Shown here in pieces: positions 8,497 to 16,218 of a DNA stretch of 40,429 nucleotides. The DNA is from an uncultured Bacteroidales bacterium (lineage in GTDB: Bacteria; Bacteroidota; Bacteroidia; Bacteroidales; Bacteroidaceae). The DNA lies in NCBI GenBank assembly GCA_937995875.1, contig CALKIW010000101.1, positions 1-40,429 on the forward strand, in the 5' to 3' direction. The position numbers and the translations under genes were made by a program. Numbering within the stretch: position 1 is the stretch's first letter; each line of letters opens with the position of its first letter. The notes beneath the pieces are model-generated. The model was not told where the DNA came from. It worked only from the letters and a program-made list of their open reading frames with translations, and did not search any database.

Positions 8497-8691
8497 ATGA
8501 AGATTAATGAAATTAAACAACTCGCCGACAAGGACTTGCGCGAGAAGCTGGAGCAAACAGAGGAAGCTCTGATTAGAATGAAGCTTAACCATCAGGTTAC
8601 TCCGCTTGAGAATCCGATGCAGATTAAAGCTGTTCGTCGTGATATCGCACGCATGAAAACAGAACTTCGTCAGAGAGAACTTGTTAAATAA
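8497..8691 (+). CDS. rpmC: 50S ribosomal protein L29
   Basis: Small protein of 64 residues made of two helices, located next to L23 near the tunnel exit. It matches the family (MKINEIKQLADKDLREKLEQ near the start, NPMQIKAVRRDIARMKTELR near the end). The last base of its stop codon is the first base of a possible upstream ATG of rpsQ, which implies coupled translation. Confidence 0.95.
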   Translation: MKINEIKQLADKDLREKLEQTEEALIRMKLNHQVTPLENPMQIKAVRRDIARMKTELRQRELVK

Positions 8692-8699
8692 TGACCCAG

Positions 8700-8957
8700 A
8701 TGGAAACAAGAAATTTAAGAAAAGTAAGACAGGGTGTTGTTATTAGCGACAAGATGGACAAGACTATCGTCGTTGCATCTAAGTTCAAGGAGAAACACCC
8801 TATTTATGGTAAATTTGTTCAGAAGACAAAGAAATACCATGCTCATGACGAGAAGAATGAGGCTCATGTAGGTGATACCGTACAAATCATGGAGACTCGT
8901 CCTCTGTCTCGCACAAAGAGATGGAGATTAGTACAAATTGTAGAAAAAGCTAAGTAA
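8700..8957 (+). CDS. rpsQ: 30S ribosomal protein S17
   Basis: Protein of 85 residues from the start METRNLRKVRQGVV, a primary 16S rRNA binder of OB-fold type. The motifs DKMDKTIVV, HPIYGKF and YHAHDE are present. An earlier in-frame ATG at 8691 would add MTQ and overlaps the rpmC stop by one base. I prefer 8700 because family members begin at M-E-x-R-N-L-R-K, but the two starts cannot be separated by sequence alone. Confidence 0.95.
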   Translation: METRNLRKVRQGVVISDKMDKTIVVASKFKEKHPIYGKFVQKTKKYHAHDEKNEAHVGDTVQIMETRPLSRTKRWRLVQIVEKAK

Positions 8958-8959
8958 TT

Positions 8960-9325
8960 ATGATACAGGCATTATCTAAACTTACAGTATGTGATAACAG
9001 CGGTGCGCGTGAGGTAATGTGCATCCGTGTACTTGGAGGTACCGGCCGCCGTTATGCAAGTGTCGGTGACGTAATCGTTGTTTCTGTAAAGAGCGTGATC
9101 CCGACAAGTGATTTGAAGAAGGGTGCAGTATCTAAGGCTTTGGTTGTTCGTACCAAGAAGGAGATCCGCCGTCCGGATGGCTCGTACATCCGTTTCGACG
9201 ATAACGCATGTGTATTGTTGAACAATGCAGGGGAACTCCGTGGAAGTCGTATCTTCGGTCCGGTGGCACGTGAATTGCGTGCTATCAACATGAAGGTAGT
9301 ATCCTTGGCACCTGAGGTTCTTTAA
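8960..9325 (+). CDS. rplN: 50S ribosomal protein L14
   Basis: Protein of 121 residues at the subunit interface, forming bridges to 16S rRNA and a binding place for the silencing factor RsfS. It starts MIQALSKLTVCDNSGAREVMCIRVLGG and keeps the FDDNACVLLNNAGELRGSRIFGPVARELR block. It starts the spc part of the cluster only two bases after rpsQ, so no separate promoter is seen. Confidence 0.97.
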   Translation: MIQALSKLTVCDNSGAREVMCIRVLGGTGRRYASVGDVIVVSVKSVIPTSDLKKGAVSKALVVRTKKEIRRPDGSYIRFDDNACVLLNNAGELRGSRIFGPVARELRAINMKVVSLAPEVL

Positions 9326-9344
9326 TTCTATAAAATTTAAAGTA

Positions 9345-9662
9345 ATGAGTAAGTTACATATTAAGAAAGACGATACCGTAATTGTCCTTACCGGTGCAGA
9401 TAAGGGCAAAAAGGGTAAAGTGCTCAAGGTGATTGTAGACGACAATCGTGCCATTGTTGAAGGAATCAACATGGTATCAAAGAGCACAAAGCCTTCAGCC
9501 AAGAATCCTCAGGGAGGCATCATAAAGCAGGAGGCTCCTATTCACATCTCAAATTTGAGTCTGATTGATCCAAAGAGTGGCAAGCCAACTCGTATCGCTA
9601 TCAAGCGTGAGGGCAAAAAGGTTACTCGTATCGCTAAAAAGTCAGGGGAGGAGATCAAATGA
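9345..9662 (+). CDS. rplX: 50S ribosomal protein L24
   Basis: Protein of 105 residues, an assembly initiator of the 50S subunit with a KOW motif (KKDDTVIVLTGADKGKKGKV, residues 6-25). The MVSKSTKPSAKNPQGGI and HISNLSLIDPKSGKPTRI segments are typical. Its TGA stop overlaps the rplE start as ATGA (9659-9662), a sign of translational coupling. Confidence 0.97.
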   Translation: MSKLHIKKDDTVIVLTGADKGKKGKVLKVIVDDNRAIVEGINMVSKSTKPSAKNPQGGIIKQEAPIHISNLSLIDPKSGKPTRIAIKREGKKVTRIAKKSGEEIK

Positions 9663-10216
9663 TGGATACAGCACAATTAAAGAAACATTACAAAGAGGTA
9701 ATTGCTCCTGCATTGCAGAAGCAGTTCGGCTATTCTTCACCAATGCAGACTCCGGTTTTGCAGAAGATAATCATCAATCAGGGACTTGGAGATGCTACAG
9801 AAGATAAGAAGATTATCGATGTAGCCATCAACGAGATTAGTGCTATCGCAGGTCAGAAGGCTGTAGCAACATATTCAAGGAAGGATATTGCTAACTTCAA
9901 ACTTCGTAAGAAGATGCCTATCGGCGTTATGGTGACATTGCGTCGTGAGCGTATGTACGAATTCCTGGAGAAAGTAGTTCGTGTGGCTCTGCCTCGTATC
10001 CGTGACTTCAAGGGTGTGAATAGCAAATTTGATGGTCGTGGAAATTACACACTTGGTGTTGCCGAGCAGATTATTTTCCCTGAAATCAATATCGACCAAG
10101 TTGATCGTATTCAGGGTATGAATATCACTTTTGTGACAACTGCAAAGACCGACGAAGAGGGCTATGCCCTTCTCAAGGCTTTCGGCATTCCATTCAAAAA
10201 CGCTAAAAACGATTAA
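9659..10216 (+). CDS. rplE: 50S ribosomal protein L5
   Basis: Protein of 185 residues that binds 5S rRNA in the central protuberance and contacts P-site tRNA. Typical parts include INQGLGDA, the KDIANFKLRKKMPIGVMVTLR region and GRGNYTLGVAEQIIFPEI. Two tandem ATG codons (9659 and 9662) make the exact first residue uncertain by one. The first forms an ATGA overlap with rplX. Confidence 0.97.
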   Translation: MMDTAQLKKHYKEVIAPALQKQFGYSSPMQTPVLQKIIINQGLGDATEDKKIIDVAINEISAIAGQKAVATYSRKDIANFKLRKKMPIGVMVTLRRERMYEFLEKVVRVALPRIRDFKGVNSKFDGRGNYTLGVAEQIIFPEINIDQVDRIQGMNITFVTTAKTDEEGYALLKAFGIPFKNAKND

Positions 10217-10221
10217 GAGAT

Positions 10222-10524
10222 ATGGCAAAAGAATCAATGAAAGCCCGTGAGGTAAAACGTGCAAAACTCGTTGCTCGTTACGCTGAAAAGCGTGCTGCGC
10301 TGAAAAAGATTATCGCTACTACAGAGGATCCCGGCGAAGCATACGAGGCTGCCCGTAAACTTCAGGCTATTCCAAAGAATGCAAGCCCTGTCCGCTTGCA
10401 CAACCGTTGCAAAATCACCGGACGTCCAAAGGGATATCTACGCCAGTTTGGCATTTCACGTATTCAGTTTCGTGAGATGGCTTCAGAGGGTTTGATACCC
10501 GGTGTGAAGAAGGCAAGCTGGTAA
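10222..10524 (+). CDS. rpsN: 30S ribosomal protein S14, zinc-free long type
   Basis: Protein of 100 residues located in the small-subunit head. It is the long form: it has the insert after the basic N-terminal helix and lacks the two CxxC pairs of the short zinc-binding form; the only cysteine is in LHNRCKITGRPKGY. The C terminus FGISRIQFREMASEGLIPGVKKASW is diagnostic. The gene is followed by an unusually long spacer before rpsH. Confidence 0.97.
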   Translation: MAKESMKAREVKRAKLVARYAEKRAALKKIIATTEDPGEAYEAARKLQAIPKNASPVRLHNRCKITGRPKGYLRQFGISRIQFREMASEGLIPGVKKASW

Positions 10525-10649
10525 TAAACACTTCTGGTGAAGAATTGAGTTCGATCGGCATGTGGGACGGCTGACGGGCTCGACTCTCATTTCAAAAGAC
10601 ATTATTTAATATTGTCGGGGAAGTCCCGATTAATTAAACATTTATATTT
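10525..10649 (+). promoter_or_regulatory. Structured S14-S8 spacer
   Basis: This spacer of 125 nt can fold into two stems. GAGTTCGA (10547-10554) pairs with TCGACTC (10580-10586) with one bulged T, enclosing a GC-rich loop. TCGGG (10615-10619) pairs with CCCGA (10625-10629), about 20 nt before the rpsH start. In E. coli S8 controls the spc operon by binding mRNA; a Bacteroidetes S8 site located here is a plausible but untested reading. Confidence 0.45.
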
Positions 10650-11045
10650 ATGACAGATCCAATAGCAGATTATCTGACAAGACTCAGAAACGCAATCATG
10701 GCTCATCACCGTGTTGTGGAGATTCCTGCATCTAACTTGAAGAAGTCTATCACAAAGATTCTCTTCGAGAAGGGGTACATCTTGAACTACAAGTTCATCG
10801 AGGATGGTCCTCAGGGCACAATCAAGGTTGCTCTGAAGTATGACCCTGTAACAAAACAAAACGCTATCAAGAATTTGAAGCGTGTGTCTACACCAGGTCT
10901 TCGTATGTACACTGGTTACAAAGACATGCCGAGAGTAATTAACGGACTGGGTATTGCTATCTTATCCACGTCTCAGGGTGTAATGACTAACAAAGAGGCT
11001 ACCGACCTGAAAATTGGCGGTGAAGTTCTTTGCTACGTATATTAA
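10650..11045 (+). CDS. rpsH: 30S ribosomal protein S8
   Basis: Protein of 131 residues, a primary binder of the 16S central domain. The N-terminal MTDPIADYLTRLRNAIMAHH and the C-terminal STSQGVMTNKEATDLKIGGEVLCYVY are the family signatures. It follows the folded spacer at 10525-10649 and precedes rplF by 14 bases. Confidence 0.97.
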   Translation: MTDPIADYLTRLRNAIMAHHRVVEIPASNLKKSITKILFEKGYILNYKFIEDGPQGTIKVALKYDPVTKQNAIKNLKRVSTPGLRMYTGYKDMPRVINGLGIAILSTSQGVMTNKEATDLKIGGEVLCYVY

Positions 11046-11059
11046 TTGGAGGATTTTAT

Positions 11060-11635
11060 ATGTCAAGAATAGGAAAATTGCCAATTAGCGTTCCATCAGG
11101 AGTTACTGTCAATTACGATGAGAAGGCAAATGTTGTTTCAGTAAAAGGCCCTAAGGGTGAACTTTCTCAGAAGATTGACGCTTCTATCAAGTTTACCAAT
11201 AAGGATGGTCAGATAACGCTGGAAGTTGATGAAAACAGTCCTGTAAATTACAAGCAGAAACAGGCATATCATGGCCTTTATCGTTCGTTAGTAAACAACA
11301 TGGTTGTTGGCGTGAGCGAGGGATTCAGCCAGGTGCTTGAACTTGTCGGTGTGGGATTTCGTGTTTCCAATCAAGGTAACATCATTGAGTTGTCACTTGG
11401 TTACACTCACCCCATTTTTATAGAGCTTCCGCAGGAAGTAAAGGTAGAGACAAAGTCTGAAAGAAATAAGAATCCACTTATCAGGCTTGAGTGTGCTGAC
11501 AAACAATTGCTTGGACTCATTTGTGAAAAAATTCGTTCTTTCCGTAGGCCTGAGCCTTATAAGGGTAAGGGTATCCTGTTTAAGGGCGAGGTCATCCGCA
11601 GAAAGTCTGGTAAGACCGCTGCAGCAGCTAAGTAA
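11060..11635 (+). CDS. rplF: 50S ribosomal protein L6
   Basis: Protein of 191 residues with two similar domains, close to the sarcin-ricin loop. ATG 11060 gives MSRIGKLPISVPSGV, the normal start; a longer in-frame start at 11030 overlaps rpsH and is not family-like. A GGAGG motif at 11048-11052 lies seven bases before the ATG, an unusual Shine-Dalgarno match for this phylum. The C-terminal block RRPEPYKGKGI is diagnostic. Confidence 0.97.
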   Translation: MSRIGKLPISVPSGVTVNYDEKANVVSVKGPKGELSQKIDASIKFTNKDGQITLEVDENSPVNYKQKQAYHGLYRSLVNNMVVGVSEGFSQVLELVGVGFRVSNQGNIIELSLGYTHPIFIELPQEVKVETKSERNKNPLIRLECADKQLLGLICEKIRSFRRPEPYKGKGILFKGEVIRRKSGKTAAAAK

Positions 11636-11656
11636 TTTTAATTAGGATTTACGATT

Positions 11657-12001
11657 ATGACAACAAAGAAAGAACAAAGACGAATTAAGATAAAGTTCCG
11701 CATTCGCAAGAGTGTAAAGGGAACAGCTGAGCGTCCACGTCTCAGTGTATTCCGCTCTAACAAGCAGATTTACGCTCAGATTATTAATGATAGAGAAGGC
11801 AAGACATTGGCTTCTGCAACATCTTTAGGGTTGGAAAAACTTCCTAAGATTCAGCAGGCTGAAAAAGTAGGTGAGCTTGTTGCCGAAAAGGCAAAAGCCG
11901 CTGGTGTAGAAGCTGTAGTGTTCGACCGCAATGGCTACCTGTATCACGGCCGTGTTCAGGCTCTTGCTGATGCAGCTCGTAAGGGTGGTCTCATTTTTTA
12001 A
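11657..12001 (+). CDS. rplR: 50S ribosomal protein L18
   Basis: Protein of 114 residues that binds 5S rRNA together with L5. It shows a basic N terminus (TTKKEQRRIKIKFRIRKSVKGT), the RPRLSVFRSNKQIYAQIIND segment, and the C-terminal FDRNGYLYHGRVQALADAARKGGL motif. Standard position between rplF and rpsE. Confidence 0.97.
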   Translation: MTTKKEQRRIKIKFRIRKSVKGTAERPRLSVFRSNKQIYAQIINDREGKTLASATSLGLEKLPKIQQAEKVGELVAEKAKAAGVEAVVFDRNGYLYHGRVQALADAARKGGLIF

Positions 12002-12007
12002 ACGTTT

Positions 12008-12520
12008 ATGGCAATGAATAAAGTAAAAGTAAATAGTGACACTGAATTAAAGGATCGCTTGGTTGCCATCAACCGTGTAACAAAGGTTACCAAAGGTGGT
12101 CGCACATTCACATTCGCTGCCATCGTTGTAGTTGGTGACGGCAGGGGCGTAATCGGCTACGGTCTGGGAAAGGCCGGTGAGGTTGCTGCTGCTATTGCAA
12201 AAGGCACGGAGGTAGCTAAGAAGAATCTTGTTAAAGTCCCTGTTCTCAAGGGTACTGTTCCTCATGAAGTGGAAGTTAAGTACGGCGGTGCCAGAGTCTT
12301 GCTGAAGCCTGCTGCTGCCGGTACCGGTCTGAAAGCAGGTGGCGCTATGCGTGCCGTATTGGTGAGCGCAGGTGTTACCGATGTGATTGCTAAGTCGCAG
12401 GGATCTACCAATGCACACAACTTGGTGAAGGCTACTATTAAAGCGCTTTCAGAAATGCGTGATGCCTATCAGGTGGCTGGTGAGCGTGGCATAGCTATGG
12501 AAAAAGTTTTTAACGGTTAA
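12008..12520 (+). CDS. rpsE: 30S ribosomal protein S5
   Basis: Protein of 170 residues near the mRNA entry and decoding fidelity region. The dsRNA-binding-like segment (LVAINRVTKVTKGGRTFTF) and the VGDGRGVIGYGLGKAGEV loop are intact, followed by the C-terminal AGVTDVIAKSQGSTN part. A second in-frame ATG lies two codons in; the longer form is kept because homologues carry several residues before the VKV segment. Confidence 0.96.
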   Translation: MAMNKVKVNSDTELKDRLVAINRVTKVTKGGRTFTFAAIVVVGDGRGVIGYGLGKAGEVAAAIAKGTEVAKKNLVKVPVLKGTVPHEVEVKYGGARVLLKPAAAGTGLKAGGAMRAVLVSAGVTDVIAKSQGSTNAHNLVKATIKALSEMRDAYQVAGERGIAMEKVFNG

Positions 12521-12534
12521 TTAGGATTATAACA

Positions 12535-12711
12535 ATGGCAACAATTAAAGTAAAGCAGGTAAAGAGTGCTATCGGCTCTCCTGCAAATCAGAAGAAAACT
12601 CTTTTCTCTCTGGGACTTCGCAAGATTTCTCAGGTTGTTGAGATTGAAGATACTCCTAGCAATATGGGTAGGGTACGCACAGTGCATCACCTTGTTGAAA
12701 TAGTTAAGTAA
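12535..12711 (+). CDS. rpmD: 50S ribosomal protein L30
   Basis: Short gene of 58 codons plus stop in the 217-bp gap between rpsE and rplO. The translation begins MATIKVKQVKSAIGSPANQK and includes LFSLGLRKISQVVE and TPSNMGRVRTVHHLVEIVK, which is the complete L30 fold (ferredoxin-like) with its RTVHHLV ending. It is at the exact place expected in the spc operon. It is easy to miss because of its length. Confidence 0.96.
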   Translation: MATIKVKQVKSAIGSPANQKKTLFSLGLRKISQVVEIEDTPSNMGRVRTVHHLVEIVK

Positions 12712-12737
12712 TAACTTTTTTAAATTCAGACGTAATC

Positions 12738-13184
12738 ATGAAATTAAATAATTTGAAGCCGACAGCAGGCTCTACTCATTCTCGTCGTCGCATTGGACGT
12801 GGTACTGGCTCTGGTTTGGGCGGGACGTCTACTCGTGGCCACAAGGGAGCGAAGTCTCGTTCAGGCTATAAGAAGAAGATTGGTTTTGAAGGTGGTCAGA
12901 TGCCTTTGCAGCGCCGTGTTCCGAAATTTGGATTTAAGAACATCAACCGCAAGGAATATTTTGTAGTAAACCTTTCAGACCTTCAGAAATTGGCTGAGGA
13001 GAAGTCTCTCACAACGATTGGTATCGCCGAACTTGTAGAGGCAGGTCTTACCAATGGCAAGAAACTCGTAAAGGTGCTTGGCGACGGTGAGTTGAAGACA
13101 AAGCTCGAAGTAAAGGCAAACGCATTTTCAAAAACAGCAGAAGAGGCTATCAAGGCCGTTGGTGGTAACGCAACGATAATCTAA
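12738..13184 (+). CDS. rplO: 50S ribosomal protein L15
   Basis: Protein of 148 residues, a late-assembly large-subunit protein. The Gly/Arg-rich N-terminal extension that penetrates the rRNA is visible (residues 12-50, with SGLGGTSTRGHKGAKSRSG), followed by the FEGGQMPLQRRVPKFGF signature. It lies four bases before secY. Confidence 0.97.
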   Translation: MKLNNLKPTAGSTHSRRRIGRGTGSGLGGTSTRGHKGAKSRSGYKKKIGFEGGQMPLQRRVPKFGFKNINRKEYFVVNLSDLQKLAEEKSLTTIGIAELVEAGLTNGKKLVKVLGDGELKTKLEVKANAFSKTAEEAIKAVGGNATII

Positions 13185-13187
13185 ATA

Positions 13188-14528
13188 ATGAAAAAGTTAA
13201 TTGAGACACTAAAGAACTGTTGGAGAGTGGAGGACTTGCGTCAGCGTCTCCTCGTCACTCTTCTGTTTACGGCTATTTACCGTTTTGGATCATTTGTAGT
13301 ATTACCGGGCATTGACCCGGCTAAACTTGATCAGCTTCAGTCGCAAACTGCGGGTGGCTTGATGTCACTGCTGGACATGTTCTCTGGTGGAGCATTTTCC
13401 AATGCATCTGTCTTTGCACTTGGAATCATGCCTTACATCTCAGCTTCCATTGTTATGCAGCTTCTTGCTGTTGCTGTACCTTATTTTCAGAAGATGCAGC
13501 GAGAAGGCGAGAGTGGTCGTAAGAAAATACAATGGTACACTCGTATCCTGACAATTGCGATTTTGCTTTTCCAGGCTCCGAGTTACCTTATCAACTTGAA
13601 GATGCAGGCAAGCTCTGCGCTTGCCAGTGGCATCTCATGGAGTGTATTTATGATTCCGGCCACAATCATCCTGGCAGCAGGAAGTATGTTTATCCTTTGG
13701 TTGGGTGAACGCATTACTGATAAGGGAGTAGGAAATGGTATCTCACTAATCATTATGCTTGGAATCATCGCCCGCTTACCTCAGGCTTTTGCGCAGGAGT
13801 TAAGCTCAAGATTCACTGCTATTTCCGGCGGTGGTCTGGTGATGTTTATTGTTGAGATTTTGATACTCTATGCAATCATATGTGCAGCTATCCTTTTAGT
13901 TCAGGGAACACGAAAGGTACCTGTACAGTATGCTAAGCGGTTGGTAGGTAACAAACAGTATGGTGGTGCTCGCCAGTACATTCCTCTCAAACTTTTTGCA
14001 GCCAATGTGATGCCTATCATCTTTGCTCAGGCATTGATGTTTATTCCTTTGGGTATCGTTCGTTATCAGAGTGAAGGCGCTTCGTGGTGGGTTCAAGATA
14101 TGTTGAACAACCGAAGCCTGCTTTACAATGTAATATATGTTATCCTGATTATAGCGTTTACATATTTCTATACAGCCATTACGTTGAATCCAACGCAGAT
14201 GGCAGAAGATATGAAACGTAATAATGGTTTCATCCCGGGCGTAAAGCCGGGACATGATACTGCGGAGTATATAGATACCGTGATGTCACGTATCACGCTT
14301 CCGGGATCTCTTTTCATTGCATTTATTGCAGTCATGCCTGCTCTTGCCGGTCTTTTGGACGTTCAGGATGCTTTCTCACAGTTCTTCGGTGGTACTTCAC
14401 TGCTGATTACTGTCGGAGTAGTCATCGATACGCTCCAGCAGATTGAGAGCTATCTGCTTATGCGTCATTACGACGGGTTGCTGAATTCCGGCCATACTCG
14501 TGGCAGAGGTACTGTCAGCGCATATTAA
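13188..14528 (+). CDS. secY: Protein translocase subunit SecY
   Basis: Integral inner-membrane channel of the Sec system, 446 residues, with ten hydrophobic segments expected. Visible landmarks are the plug and second helix region (FSGGAFSNASVFALGIMPYISASIVMQLL), the WLGERITDKGVGNGISLIIMLG signature, the cytoplasmic loop VPVQYAKRLVGNK, and the NGFIPGVKPGHDTAEYID loop. The C terminus ends GRGTVSAY. As in most bacteria it is co-transcribed with the ribosomal genes, here followed by map. Confidence 0.97.
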   Translation: MKKLIETLKNCWRVEDLRQRLLVTLLFTAIYRFGSFVVLPGIDPAKLDQLQSQTAGGLMSLLDMFSGGAFSNASVFALGIMPYISASIVMQLLAVAVPYFQKMQREGESGRKKIQWYTRILTIAILLFQAPSYLINLKMQASSALASGISWSVFMIPATIILAAGSMFILWLGERITDKGVGNGISLIIMLGIIARLPQAFAQELSSRFTAISGGGLVMFIVEILILYAIICAAILLVQGTRKVPVQYAKRLVGNKQYGGARQYIPLKLFAANVMPIIFAQALMFIPLGIVRYQSEGASWWVQDMLNNRSLLYNVIYVILIIAFTYFYTAITLNPTQMAEDMKRNNGFIPGVKPGHDTAEYIDTVMSRITLPGSLFIAFIAVMPALAGLLDVQDAFSQFFGGTSLLITVGVVIDTLQQIESYLLMRHYDGLLNSGHTRGRGTVSAY

Positions 14529-14542
14529 TTTGGTCTTTCGAA

Positions 14543-15343
14543 ATGCAAATATTTCTCAAGACAGAGGATGAAATCGAACTTATGCGTAGAGCCAACCAAC
14601 TTGTTGGCGCGACTCTTGCAGAAGTAGGCAAACATATCAAACCCGGTGTAACGACCCTCCAATTGGATAGAATTGCCGAGGAGTATATTCGAGATAATGG
14701 CGCTGTGCCAACATTCAAGAACTTCCCGAATCCATATGGAGAGCCGTTTCCCGGCTCAATTTGTACCTCGGTGAACGAAGTGGTGGTACATGGAGTGCCG
14801 AGCGACAAAGTGGTCTTGAAGGAGGGTGATATAGTCTCTGTAGATTGTGGCACTCTGTTGGATGGATTTAATGGGGACAGCTGCTATACATTTTGTGTCG
14901 GTGAAGTGTGTGAGGAAGTGAAAAAACTTCTGGAAACAACTAAGCAGAGCTTATACAAGGGTATAGAGCAAGCCCAGCACGGGAAACACGTGGGAGATAT
15001 AGGGGCAGCAGTACAGGAATTCTGCGAGGCAGAAGGCTATGGCGTTGTACGGGAGCTTTGTGGACATGGCATCGGCCGTGAAATGCATGAAGACCCTTCA
15101 ATTCCAAACTACGGCTCTCGTGGCAATGGTGTGATGCTTAAGTCCGGTATGTGTATAGCTATCGAACCGATGATAACAATGGGGGAGCGTAACGTATGGA
15201 TGTTGCCGGATAAGTGGAGCATCGTTACGCGCGATGGCAAGCCTGCGGCTCATTTTGAGCACACAATAGCTATCTGCAAAGGAAAAGCTGAGATTTTATC
15301 AACGTTTAAGGAAATAGAACAACAAGTAAAAGAAGAAAATTAA
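14543..15343 (+). CDS. map: Type I methionine aminopeptidase
   Basis: Metalloprotease of 266 residues that removes the initiator methionine from new proteins. The five metal ligands can be placed: Asp101 and Asp112 (SVDCG and GDSC region), His175 (ELCGHGIGREMHEDP), Glu208 (AIEPM) and Glu239 (AHFEHT); His84 is the usual active-site histidine. Location between secY and infA is the normal one in many bacteria. The gene lies 14 bases after secY. Confidence 0.97.
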   Translation: MQIFLKTEDEIELMRRANQLVGATLAEVGKHIKPGVTTLQLDRIAEEYIRDNGAVPTFKNFPNPYGEPFPGSICTSVNEVVVHGVPSDKVVLKEGDIVSVDCGTLLDGFNGDSCYTFCVGEVCEEVKKLLETTKQSLYKGIEQAQHGKHVGDIGAAVQEFCEAEGYGVVRELCGHGIGREMHEDPSIPNYGSRGNGVMLKSGMCIAIEPMITMGERNVWMLPDKWSIVTRDGKPAAHFEHTIAICKGKAEILSTFKEIEQQVKEEN

Positions 15344-15345
15344 TT

Positions 15346-15564
15346 ATGTCAAAACAGGCAGCAATAGAACAGGATGGAACAGTAATAGAGAATCTCTCTA
15401 ACGCAATGTTTCGGGTAGAACTTGAAAATGGAGTACAGATAATAGCAAACATTTCCGGTAAGATGCGTTTGCATTACATCAAGATTCTTCCGGGTGATAA
15501 GGTAAAAGTGGCTATGAGCCCATACGACCTCACCAAAGGAAGAATTGAATTCAGATATAAATAA
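15346..15564 (+). CDS. infA: Translation initiation factor IF-1
   Basis: Protein of 72 residues with an S1-type OB fold that occupies the ribosomal A site during initiation. It begins MSKQAAIEQDGTVIENLSNAMF and contains ENGVQIIANISGKMR and ILPGDKVKVAMSPYDLTKGRI, the standard IF-1 pattern. Two bases separate it from map, so they are almost certainly co-translated from one mRNA. Confidence 0.97.
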   Translation: MSKQAAIEQDGTVIENLSNAMFRVELENGVQIIANISGKMRLHYIKILPGDKVKVAMSPYDLTKGRIEFRYK

Positions 15565-15590
15565 ACAATTATATAAGGTATCTTTAAGAT

Positions 15591-15707
15591 ATGAAGACAA
15601 GAGCATCATTGAAGAAACGTTCAGCTGACTGTAAGATTGTACGTCGTAAAGGTCGTCTGTTCGTTATCAACAAGAAAAACCCTAAGTTTAAATTACGTCA
15701 GGGTTAA
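15591..15707 (+). CDS. rpmJ: 50S ribosomal protein L36, zinc-free type
   Basis: Gene of 38 codons plus stop, encoding MKTRASLKKRSADCKIVRRK followed by GRLFVINKKNPKFKLRQG. The C-terminal KxxLRQG-type ending and the KIVRRKGRLFVI core identify L36. Only one cysteine remains (SADC), so the Cys/His zinc site of the classic form is absent. It sits between infA and rpsM as in most alpha-cluster arrangements. Confidence 0.95.
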   Translation: MKTRASLKKRSADCKIVRRKGRLFVINKKNPKFKLRQG

Positions 15708-15750
15708 TGTTAAAAATATGCAAAAGACACCAGTTGCACTTTTAAATTAG

Positions 15751-15758
15751 TATCTTTG
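15751..15758 (+). promoter_or_regulatory. Putative internal promoter -7 box before rpsM
   Basis: TATCTTTG matches the Bacteroidetes -7 consensus and lies in the 110-bp gap between rpmJ and rpsM. A TTG at 15734-15736 is only 14 bp upstream, closer than the usual 19-21, so the -33 half is weak. If active it would give the alpha operon (rpsM to rplQ, including rpoA) its own transcript with a leader of about 50 nt. Confidence 0.55.
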
Positions 15759-15817
15759 CATGATTTTTAACGAAGACAACGTTTAATTTTTATTAAATTT
15801 ATTTATTCAATCAACAA

Positions 15818-16198
15818 ATGGCAATAAGAATTGTTGGAGTAGATTTGCCCCAGAATAAGCGTGGCGAAATCGCATTGACCTATATCTATGGTATAGGTCG
15901 AAGTAGTTCAGCAAAGATATTGGATAAGGCCGGCGTAAGCCGTGACTTGAAGGTCAATGAATGGTCTGACGACCAGGCAGCTAAAATCCGTGAAATTATC
16001 AGCGCTGAATTCAAAGTAGAAGGAGATCTCCGTTCAGAAACTCAGATGAGCATCAAGCGCCTGATGGATATTGGCTGCTATCGTGGTGTTCGTCATCGTC
16101 TTGGTCTTCCTGTTCGCGGTCAGAGTACAAAAAATAATGCTCGTACCCGTAAGGGTAAAAAGAAGACTGTTGCTAACAAGAAAAAGGCTGTTCAGTAA
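15818..16198 (+). CDS. rpsM: 30S ribosomal protein S13
   Basis: Protein of 126 residues in the small-subunit head that contacts P-site tRNA and the 50S subunit. It begins MAIRIVGVDLPQNKRGEIALTYIYGIG, contains the helix-hairpin-helix-like IYGIGRSSSAKIL segment, and ends with the basic tRNA-contacting tail GQSTKNNARTRKGKKKTVANKKK. It is the first gene of the alpha cluster, behind a candidate promoter. Confidence 0.97.
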   Translation: MAIRIVGVDLPQNKRGEIALTYIYGIGRSSSAKILDKAGVSRDLKVNEWSDDQAAKIREIISAEFKVEGDLRSETQMSIKRLMDIGCYRGVRHRLGLPVRGQSTKNNARTRKGKKKTVANKKKAVQ

Positions 16199-16218
16199 TT
16201 TATAGGAGGAAATTAATT

